From contig LUCM01007344.1 of NCBI GenBank assembly GCA_008360955.1, positions 446,718-510,717 on the forward strand: a stretch of DNA of 64,000 nucleotides, read 5' to 3'. Below are positions 43,201 through 55,200 of this stretch, piece by piece (the stretch's first letter is position 1; each line of letters begins with the position of its first letter). The position numbers were made by a program, and so were the translations under genes. Source of the DNA: Fasciolopsis buskii. Taxonomy: Eukaryota; Platyhelminthes; Trematoda; Plagiorchiida; Fasciolidae. The notes below the pieces were generated by a model, which did no database searches, had not been told where the DNA came from, and saw only the letters and a list, made by a program, of their open reading frames with translations.

Positions 43201-46200
43201 CCAGCTTATAAGTTGCCCCGCGCTGCTATCTCAGTCTCACTGTCGTCAAAATAGTAATAATCCACCTCTAAACGATGAGAAGATTGATGTTTCTAATTAA
43301 TTTTTGCTTTATTCTACCCCCATTTATGTCTTTTACAGATGGTCGTTGCTTTTGTAGTTGGACTAACCAACTTGTACTGGTACTTTGCTAACATTATCGT
43401 TTCCGTGGACATTCAAGGTCGCTTGATCAGATATTCCAGTGGCATACCTGCATTTAAAAGGTAAATTTCAAGAATGATATTTTGAAACTCTCTATTCATT
43501 GTCCTTTTACAGCGAACCTTGCTGATTTCTAAAGTATTCGGTTTTCTGCTACTTAGACCTAAGGTCAGCAATGAACCAATGAGCTCTTTCTAAGCAAAAC
43601 GCCTCTATTGCTACCTAGACCCATCTGAAAGGAGTTCAAGACTTGGAAATTAGGTTATTCTGATTTTGTACTGAGTATAGCTGCATAGTTTGATTTTTAC
43701 CCCGTTCACTGAAACTCCTGGAATTAATCAGGAAGAGAATTTCTTCCATTCTTGTCATCATCCAGCGGAACATCAGCATGCGATCTGATGCGTTATCCCC
43801 TCTCTTTTGAATTTCCCCTCTTTGTACCCCGAAGCACCGGCGCAACGTTTTATACGTTATACTGGGCTCTATTCGGCCAGTCTTCCAACAATGTGACAAC
43901 GATTGATGAAGATCTGGCCAAGTTGTACCCAGGCCACGGAAGTTTGGCAGTCGACAGCAGTCCTTTCATGATAAATAGCCTGGGAAGCATACTGTATGCT
44001 ATATATAATGCATGCATGACTATTATCTTGCTCAATATGCTGATTGCTATGATGAGCAAGTCATTTGACGAAATCCAGGTAGGACGATTGTGTGTACTCT
44101 TCCGACTTTCTATACTGTGAGGCACAATAGGAGAAATTCCAGTAAAATAGTTGATATATTCGCCCTGTTCTTATCCAGCTGCCATTCACCCAGTGATGAT
44201 GTAACCCGTACTAACAAAATATTTTGATGAACAATTAATTTTATAACAGTACTCATAGTTGCATGTAGGATTTAAAACACCTATTCTTCTATTGAGTTTG
44301 CGTAGAACAGTAGCGAAGCTCGGGTAAATCGCGCGTAATTGGACCATTTTTATAATCTTTGGTAAATGGTTATTTTTAAAAAGTAATAAATCGTAACGTT
44401 TGTATGTTCAGATCTGAGTACCGAATAACCACTAATGTCTTGGGATTTTATCTCACTAAGGAGCACATGGGCAAAAGCAGAATACGACTTTGTCTGATCA
44501 ATAAAATATCAATTTATATGGTTCCAATTTCCGAAAAATACTTATAGCACCAACCAGATGATACTGTTTACCTCGTAAAATCTTCGGCAATACACATGCA
44601 TCACAGGGGTAGAAAGTGAAGTACGAAAAGCTTTGCACATTCTATTTTGTACAACGGAAAGGATTTTGTTCACAAGAAAACATCACCAAGATTGATGTGC
44701 ATGTCTATAAACGATCTCGCGGATTTATTGCTGTTCCCTTGCCTTAAGCCAAGACGTAAAAGCAGTTGGCTCACACCCAGACCAGGGACCTAGTAAAATG
44801 GCCTCATAATTTATTAATGCCCTTCTAAGCAATTTGTGGCATGAAAATATTCCTGTGCGCTCTACACGTTGGTCACGCAAGATTGATCTGTTGGATTTGT
44901 CAACCGCTATCTCAAAACTTTCTATGCCTGTTAGTGTTTACGTTCAGTTGTCACCGCAGTTCTCGGTGTCATTCCAAATAAAAGCTACGGAGGTTGTTTA
45001 AAGTCGGGTTGGAATAAGCCACTTTAAAAATTTCACAAAGTTCGTGAAGTCAGTCATTACTAATTGCTGTTTATCCATGCTTCTTCGTGAACCTCTTAAT
45101 ATGCGTTGTCCAAGCAATGAGTGCTTTCAGAACAAAGTTGAACATCCAACGTTTGGTCCAACTAAATCCGTAAGCGTGTCGCATTCGAAGAAATTTGAAC
45201 ACCAGTCACGTTGTTTGTCCCTCCTCCAGCACACGTGCATTATGTTCATCATAGAACGAACACATCATTCTTTGGGCCACGCTAAACACTAAAATGTGTG
45301 GGTTTGTCTTCTGTCGTTTGCCTAGACCAACATCGGACGATCGTATATTTCTTGGTCATTTAATCCGGAGAATGTCTAGTTAACAATTCTTTTCAACTAA
45401 AACTCCGCACTGCTTGATTAATAAATAAGTGTAGATACAAATGTATAAGATAGTAGAAACTCAATTAAAGATATGATGACATTTGACCAACAAACTTGTG
45501 TCCAAATCCGTTTTTTACTCAATCATTCAAGTGCTTGTCGTCTTTCGGAAAACGAATTCTAAAGCTCCGCAGTAAAAGGCCAAGACAGTGAACCGCAGCT
45601 ATTTCTATTCGTCACCAAAGAAGAAAAATAGTCTCGAATTCGGATGGTGAAGAAACAACACCCCTTTTTCTTAGGTGAACTGTGGCATCGCAAATTATGA
45701 CACCATGTCACACAAAGAGTTGAGATTGCATCGACTTGCGAATAACTTGAATGGAAACATCGTAATACAGTAAACATGAAAAATAAAATGGTAATCCTTC
45801 GTTTGCAGGACCCATAAAGTTCACGTCGTATAGAGTACGTATTGAAGGAATTTTTAATCATGAGGTAATCGAGAACCTGACTTAGAATTGAGAACTATTT
45901 TGTTGACATTTTTGTCGAAACAAGGTGCAAAAGATGGCAGGAGCAATCTAGCAGCAGATGAGACAACTGTTTTGTGATTCATAAACTGTTTATTGGCATC
46001 TCATGGTGATCCAGTGAGGCAAGTTAGATGAATACCTGTAGCCCAGTATTTGTACGAAACCTAAACACGGACATTTTGAAATCCAGAACAAGTACTGTTA
46101 GACAGTAGTGATTAACTCGTTTATTTTCATATTTTGTCACAAAAAATAGGTTTGAGAGTTATTACAAAGTAAAGCAAGGTATTGGCATTTAAACATTAGT

Positions 46201-49200
46201 ATATTTGCCGATGGAATATTGTTTTGCTCACGAGGATTTAGAAAACTGCGAACTGCGGTTATCTGATAATCGTCAAAGGCTGTATGTAGTCTATTTAATC
46301 ACGCCGAGATTCATTAACCAAAACCTCTAGAGCATCAGATTATGTCATAAGTAGCACGTTTAGAAAAGGCAGGAGATATCGAGCATCCGGAAGTGCGGAA
46401 TCCGTTTCATGATTATTCGCGCACATCCGCAGCCCAAATAAATTGTCATTTCCATAAACACCTTAGCTGATTATGACACTGGCATCTCATTTGAATCACG
46501 ATGATATTCACGTGCGTTTAACGGATGAATCACAGTCTGATTTGCAAGTGCAAACTTTGAAAGATTCAGCCAGGATTTTGTGTTCAAACTTCCTCATCTA
46601 TCGAAGTAATTCGTTCTAAAGAATTTGGGATCAAGAGGGATGAAATGGTTTTTTCAGTTAAGATGTCCAGTGAATAGTAAATAAACCCTTTTGGTGAAGG
46701 GGAATAAAATGTAGCCAGTCTCTTGTCCGTATTGGTATCAGATTTGCCATCCATTAAAAAGGTTCAAATGACAAATTGCTCAGTACACAAATCAGGTGAG
46801 ATGAGTATTTAATTCTACAGCAATCTGGGTGATAATAGGAAGTAAATATCATCTTCAATAGACATTATATGAACTGGTTCCAGTGAAAGGCAGCACTGAA
46901 CATGAACAGAATTTCAATAGCACATACGGACATCACGGCACGTTCTCCGTTGCCGTTGAGCACAAAAAGGCACTGTATTACATATTTTCTACACTTCGAT
47001 TGCGCAAAGTACAATTTGAAGGTTAAAATGCCTTGGTTTATTTTCTTTGACTTCGTATTCAAAGTACTTATGTTGGCTCTTGTCTTAGCTCGATCCAAAA
47101 CTCTTACAAAGCAATAATATGACAAGTACATCCAGGAGTCAAGGTTTTTAACTCTATTCCGGAACTAAAGACCAATGTAAACTAAAAGTAGAGAGATAAA
47201 AAGAATGCATTTTGTAACATTTCAGTCAGTAATACATAATGAAAATTTAGGAAGGGGTTGAAGCAAAGCCGATGAGCCGCAATCCACTTGGGTAAACTAA
47301 CTGGAGCTATTAGTTAACTTCTTTCATCTATCCTTGGATCAGTTAATTCGGATATATGCGGGAATTTCATTTTTATTCCGACTCAGAATTTGCATACTTT
47401 TACTTTATTCGGATTTGCAGTGGCGTTGGAAAACACTAAAGAAAGTAAGGTTATTTGTACTCCCTTCGTTGCCAAACTGTATCCAAAGTTGGTGAGCTCC
47501 CGCGAGTTTGGGAAGCTTCACTTGATCTGCTTGCAGACGACTGTTTCTTGAGGCATGTGATCAGTTTGGAAATTTGGCGTTCCCCATAGCTTCATGTAAA
47601 ATTCGAAATCATGTGTCCAAATATACGAAGGCATATTCCATTTCTTTTTGAAATTGTCTGCACCCTCCACATTGAGTTAACAGTTCGCTTTGCAAAGTTA
47701 ACTTGTGGTTTCTTGACATAACAAATGGTATCAACATTTGTGGCAGTGATAATACTGCATTTATTCTGAATAGTGATTAAATAGCTGCAACGTATCCGGC
47801 TTTCACAGACTTTTGTAGGCTTCTCGTTGATAATAGTTTAGAAGACTCTAACTAGAAAAGTCAGACAACAATTGCACATGTATGTACGTTACGCTATGTA
47901 AATTTTGGTGGAATAATGAGAATAAATTTATTCGTCTATTGCACAATTATCATGTTTGCTGTTTGCGCAGAACTGTAACTGAGGCAGGTCACTAATTTTA
48001 CCTTTTCCAATGTGACCACTGAGTAGAAAACACTTTCCAAAAGGTTCCTATACGGTCTCGTTTAGAGCTTAGTAACTGAAGTCAATTTCGGGAACGTTTA
48101 CCGAACTCAGTAAAATGAAGTCGGTCGAGCCATCACGCAAAATAAATATCTAACGTCAGTTATCACGAGACAATGAACAGCAGATCATCATTTAACAATA
48201 TGAAAATAAATTGACATTCTCATCAGTTTTTGCACAATGAAATATACGAGGGGTTAATGTCGATAGCTACCAAAAAGGGCTAGTCCATGACCTTACTATA
48301 ATATTGCAGTCATGTGAAACAAAGAGTCCTAACAAAGATTTCACAGCGTCTGAGTAATCGGTGCAAGAAAAATGTGAATTTAAATTGTAAAGTAAGCTTG
48401 GTCCCTGAAAATATCGTTTTGCAACTAAGAGGAATTATTATGAATTATTTTAAGATATTTCAGTGCACTTGTGAAATAAATATCAGTAGGATACGGGTTT
48501 AAACCTATGATGTGATAGGGATTCTGAGCAGTACTCTCTGGGAGCTAAAAGTTTCATCTTTGTCACTGGTGGACGCAGCATAAATGTCACAACCAGAACT
48601 TCTCGGCCCACTTCTTGAGAGGATAACCACCTACTGAGGGTAACGAATGAGAAAGTCCGTATTAATCACTAGCTTGAGGTAATTGGACTAAACTAATGAC
48701 TCTCACTTTCTAAAATTCGCCAATTTATCTTGCATCACTTCTGCTTTGCTAGTGTCAAAGCCATTTATTAAACCAACAAGTCATAAATTCACTCAGCTAG
48801 CCGTGCAAAATGTGTTTATTACAATTTAGACTGGGTCACTGGCGTTCTGGACAGCCATGAAGCAGTCTAGTTATGAAAAATAACTTCACTTGAGCGACTA
48901 CGAGAGTTTTCTATTATCTGCGAATAGTTCAGTCGTTAAGGTCTCTTTAACTTCTCACGCTTATTTGCTTTTTCCTTTTGTTTTTGCATCTTTCCATCAA
49001 CCGTTGATAAGAGAGCTTTTCGTAATCGAAGATTGAGCGCACTGTGCCACTAGATTCGACCTGGGTAATATATCAAGTAGTTTTTCTATTCTTGGTCGGG
49101 CTTCGAATGTGAAACACGTCATCCCGTACTCTGGTCATCCAGGACAAAATCAGGAAGACTGGGAATTCAGTTAGCACATTTCATTTGTCCATGGATCCAT

Positions 49201-52200
49201 CAGATCATCGACTGGTCTGCCATTCAAAACTGAGTAAAGCGAAATGAAGTCAGTGGGCAAGAACTAACTTCCGTTTGGGACGTACGAAAAAATTTAGACA
49301 CCATGTGATATACTACTTGTAAATCCAATGGAGATTAAAGAGTCAAAAACCGTTTAGTTCCCGTTATTGAGCGATAAAATTTTATTCCAAATGTTCTTTG
49401 CTTATTTTCGAATAGGCAGCGATATATTCTAACCAACGAATCTTTTTAGAGTGGACAAAAGAGAAGTTACGCTTGTGGTAAAAACTAGATAACTGTTTTT
49501 TTTTGTTTTCTACCATAATCCTCTAGAACTTTTCCTGTGCAGCAGTTTCACCTTTCCCTCTAAAATTCACTGAAATCTACCGATCCTTTCCCCATCCAAC
49601 AACACAGGTCCCTTTCACTGACATTGGAACATGTCCATGCACTCCCCGGTCAGAAACAAATATCACTTGGAAATTTTTCATACTATTCGAATGCACAGAA
49701 TAAGGTCTTTTGAATAAAACCAAAATCAATGTAAAGCTTTAGAGCAGATTTGACAAAAACCACTCTGAATTCATTGTCCACGGAATGCGTGAGCCCCGCA
49801 CTAGCAATCACAGAAAGATAAATGGATACAAATGACTCTTCATGATTGTTAAACTGCTTCTGCCGATCAAAAAAGAGCAAGCCACTATATGAAAGCCTCA
49901 AAATGTCAGAACAATTTTGCTTTGAATTTCGTATGCCAACTGAATCAAAATACTTACACGCTAAGATAGGATGTGCAAAGGACCTAAGTTGTATTCGACT
50001 TCCGGCTGAATTTATCCCACAGATGTTAATCGCTTGTCTACGAAGCACTCTCAGTCGTTAATTTTTCTCACTCCTCTGCCACCCGGTAGGTGGACCGGAA
50101 GTAAATGCAATCCGCAAAGCACGATGTTTGGACTCTAATCAAAGTTGAATCATTTTTCGAAGTTCTGTAAAGTGCTGTCTTTAATTTATTGTTGCTATTC
50201 CTGTAATCTTTGTCCATTTGAAACCAATGTGCTGTGATGAATATGGACTGATTTTACAAAAGGCTTGTCATTTTACATCAATTTGTCCTAGGTATTGAAG
50301 GCTAAGTTAGTTGCGCTAGTATTGCGATGTCGGACTGGTGACGGGGAACAAATCTGATGAAAAGTGCGGAAGATTTCTGCCTCGATTAGCAGCACTGTGT
50401 ATTCAATTTGGCACTTCTCAGTCCCAATTTACTTAACACTAGTAATTCTAGTGTTTTCAGATGGATTATATTCTGTGACGTTGAATACGGTTAAAAGGAC
50501 TTGTAGATTAATTTCTTCCTGAACTCTGCGGGAGTGGTTTCTCACAGACATCGTGCAGTCGTGGTCATAATGCCAATAATAATCATGAAAATGTTTTCCA
50601 TATTAGAACGTTGAAAGTCAGAGGTGGGCCAAAACGGGTGCATCCACATTGAAACTCATGGATCTGGGTTCAACCGCAAGTGGTTATCACAAACTCGCTT
50701 TATTGTAATCATTTTCATGAATACCTTTTGACGCTGCACATCTGAAACTCTGGAATGACATCGACTGAAGTAAGTGAACGCATAACTGTGCTGTCGTCAT
50801 CTAATTATACTGCAAGGAAAATCACTTGTACGCTTCCACTAGTTACCTACTTTAAAAAATCTTTCCGGAAGTGTTCTTTAACGCTACTACGTTTTTGCTT
50901 CCCTTAATTTAAGGGTGATCGACTGGAAGAATGGAAATTTGCGAGAGCAAGCTTATGGATGGTCTATATTGACCAAGAAGGAGTTTTACCACCCCCGCTG
51001 AACTTACTTCCCTCACGAGAAGCCCTTTCTTCATTCATTAACCGGTTTCGAACGGCCTTGAGATTCACAAGGAATTCCGACAAAAAAATTAACGAAAGCG
51101 CTAGCATGTACTTCAATGCAATGCGAAATGCAGTATGGGCAAACCAGTATTCCCATTCAAACAATACTTTCACCATGGAAGTTTCTTTGGGTAGGATAAG
51201 AAAAACCACAACTACCACAACGGTCAGCACAGCCTTGGATGGATCACCAACCCACTCGAACAGCTGGGTGTCAGATGACGAAGGCATAGTGGAAACAGAT
51301 CCGGAGAAAGTAATAAACGAATTCAAGGTTGGTTCACTTTTCGTCATCATAAATGTGAATGGTTTTGATCACCGTTGCTTGTTGACTTATCCGTTCCATA
51401 GGATTTCCGGTATCCAGTATTGTCGCTGTCGTGATCGACTCAAATTCACGGCCAAACTGACACGTAAGCTTCATTAAGAGACTAACAATCTTGTCAGGCA
51501 AGCTGTGAATGAGGTTTTCCAATGAACACAAATGACCGTAATATACTCTTATTTCTCCGATCGAATTTCGCTATACGCAATTGTCTTCATTCTAGCCTAG
51601 TGTTTCGCCCCTGTCTTTTCTTAAACTGTTTTGAACAGTGCCACATGCGAACCTGACCCTGTGCTTTTACAATTACTCACACACTTTCTTACAGATGTGT
51701 TTGATTGCTTATTTACTTAGGTATGAATAAAGGTGAATGCTTGCATAGCTTATCTGATTTTGCTGATCAGATATATCCCTCAGTCAAAATATTTCGGTTA
51801 GTTGTTTATATATCTAATTATTTATTGATTACTTCGCTAGTTTGAAGCAGTCTTGTACATTCCTCCTTTCCATCAATAATTCATAGGATACCAAATTACT
51901 GACTGATTATAGATGCAATTTTCCGGCGACAATTTGTTCAGTCAGTCATGCAACGTGGTTCTTTTTTTCGGGCAGGATTTACTCAGTCATCCAGCGATTC
52001 CCTGGTTAAGGCAATTAGAGCATAAACAGCTGGTATGCTTAATTATCTTTCCACGTTTGCTTTTCGGTATTCACTTTTACGATTTCACTGTCTTTTCACT
52101 TGGCATTCCGGATGTAGTTATTCATGGTTCTCACGCAAACCATTAAAAGGTTAATTCTTCAAAATTAAGACTTCGTCATTCCGATAAAATCGGGCCACTT

Positions 52201-55200
52201 TCCCGATCACAATGACTGCAATTTTTCCCACTGTAATCTTGGTGTTGCTGTTCACAGTCAAAACTGTAGTATAACTACTGATCCCTTGTTGGTTCATTAA
52301 CTCTCCCGCAAGCAGCAATTTACTAATCAGATGCGAGCGAATGTCCTACGACGGTACCTTTTCAAACTGCAGAAATTAAAAGAAGAGGAATCGAAATCTG
52401 GTGGTAAGTCTGCGCTGCATTATTCACCGCTAAGATGTGCTCTCTAGACCCATTAGTTCACGGATAACCATTTGAAAGTTTACCTAGGAAGCGAGTTACA
52501 TGAACGGGTAATTATAGTGATAGTCAGCCTATGGCATGCAATATAGCACCGGCATGAATATGTCATAGTTATAGATATTTTATATTGTATCCAAAAGTTG
52601 CGTGCATTTAAATAAGTTAGAAGATCCAAGGCTTAAACGAATTCTGGTCTTTGGTAACTAGTATGTGCTAATCAAATTGACTATAAAACTTGCCTTGAGA
52701 AATACTACCAACGGTAGTAGAAACCTTAGCGAATTACATCTACCAACAACGCTGTTATTAAAATTAGATCATTCACAATAAAGATATGTGCTAATGATGT
52801 TTCTTTCGAATAAAGCTTATTTAATTATGTCAGTTTAGCTTTGGCAGCTGTTAATCTTGCTCTGATGTGTTGTCGGATGGTTGCTACTTCGCAGTGCGTA
52901 AGGATTCTCGTGGGGCCTCATTTCGGTGGTCTTTCTCGGTCTACTAGAGACGACTCACTGGTTGAAGTTCCCATGTCTTCCCTTCTTGTGCTGGACTGTC
53001 CATGTCTGCCCACCTTCCGCCTTGGTAAACAACATTCACTGAGGGAGCCGACTGGCAGGAAAGCCAGGCACCACGGCCTACACGAATCTGGGGCCTGCCA
53101 ACAGCGGAAGCTAATTTGCTCACTACAGAAAATAGAATAACAACGACGTATTACGTGACAGATCCGCATAAGTTTCTTAAATAGTGCATCGTTCATGTTC
53201 CTGTCTTGTGTTCATCTCCCGTCGTCTTTTGAGTCAGATTTGCGAATTTAAGGCTCTGATCACTTTCCCCAAGGAAACACCCCTTCTGTGATTTGAACAG
53301 TCTCTAACTATAGTCCGTTCAAATGTCTCTAGAAGGTTCATGAAAAATTTAGTGGTTCAGAGTACTGGAAAACCTTATTGACAAAATAGTTGTCTTAGTA
53401 ATATTGTTTCCTTCTGGAGTTGTCTCCACGTCAAAAATGTTCGAATGAAATATAAACTGCCGTGGGACTTCTCACAAATTATTTTTCTTCTTCATTATTT
53501 TCTCCAAAAAGGGAAATAATTCCCGACAGCTAAGAACCTCTGTACAACAGCTGGAGATACCACCACGAATTTTTAACGGTAATATGCCATTTATTTATCG
53601 AGAAAGCTGGTTGTGGGTTGTCAAATCTAAACACAGTGGTCTTCAACCGCAGGAAGTACTGTGAAGTGACCTGTAAATATCAAAGTCCAACAAAGCTGGT
53701 TTAGGTAAAAAGTTAAGCCGCAACGCAAAATGTTCTCAGTATTCGAAAATTCTGATGCGTGCACATGTATCATACTGGGCCGAAATCCTTTAGCATGTAT
53801 TGGTCAGCAGTGATGAATACATGTAGCTAATATTGTCATAGGCTGCTGATTCTAACGCGTTTCCATCCTGGGACTACACGTGGACCGTTCCACAGATATT
53901 CAATTTTTATTCCGATGAATCGGCGTGCCAACAAGAATATGACAACCAAATAAATCAGGAGGAAATTTAATAAAGTTATTGAACCAATCCTTTGAACTGA
54001 TTCACCATATTTGCATCATTTACGGGGAACACGGTAACTGAATAAAAGTGCTTTTCTACCACTAGACACTGTGATTTTTGACCATAGTTGCTCAAAAAGT
54101 TGCTATTTTTCTAAGGGAACGAGGTCAGACTCCGAATCGGAACCCATTTGGGAAAAAATCGAATGGGTTATACAACCTCGTGTTAGAGGAATCGATGTCA
54201 ACTTAAAAGACGTTATGAACTTGGAAATCGGAAGTGAAAAATCTAACCAAGTTGCGGACATATATCGGTAGGGTGGTAGTCAGGTAGGATAATCTAACGG
54301 TTGCTTATGGAATAGCGAGAACGTCCAAAACCAAGTGGAAATTTGGAATTTATTTTTCGCCGTAAAATTAATTGTAAAATGATCGGATGTGATATACGTC
54401 AGGACAAACTTTCATTGCGCACACATCTAGATGATAAAGTCAATCTACTAATTTACTGTCATAGACGAGTGACAAAGTCAGAAGCGTTACCAGTTCGCCA
54501 ACTCTGTACCTTTGTAAATTTTATTCTTTCCGTTCGTCGCAATAGAAGATATTAGTATTTTTGACGGAACATAAAACACAGCACATTACATTCACTATGA
54601 AATTCTCCATCTACATCTACCAACAACGCTGTGTTATTAATATTATATCATTCACAATAAAAAACCAATACATGGCGCATCGATTTTTCGATACACTCCT
54701 TACGTCGTTTGGTCCGGAAATTCTCCATACTTCGCAAGTTGAAGATTACTCAGAAAAATAACCTGTGATGATGAATGACAGGAATAATAGATTGTACTGG
54801 CGGCAATTACTTAAATTCAATTGTCCCTGTCAAGAAGAATTCTTACGGAACAATACCAGTAAATCGGACGCCCTTTGACCTAGGTGAAACTCTGTCAGGG
54901 CACTGTGGCAAGTGTGATCAGACTACAGTGGTTTTTCAAGGGAGCTGTCTGGACTCAGCGCAGTAAAACATCTCATAAGTCATGCGACGGTTGGGATCGT
55001 TTATTGCACGTTGCGCACTTAAGATAGTGTTGACTGTTTGGACGCGTAATGTTCGCTACTGTCTTTGGTATAGCAACAATGATTACATACTCATATTCTT
55101 ATAGGTTAAAGCAATGACAGCCTCCATCGGTTGCAGAAACATTGATGTATCCAACAAGTTCATCTTGACACATGTTAGTAGTAGTAGTAGTTCAGCTTGC

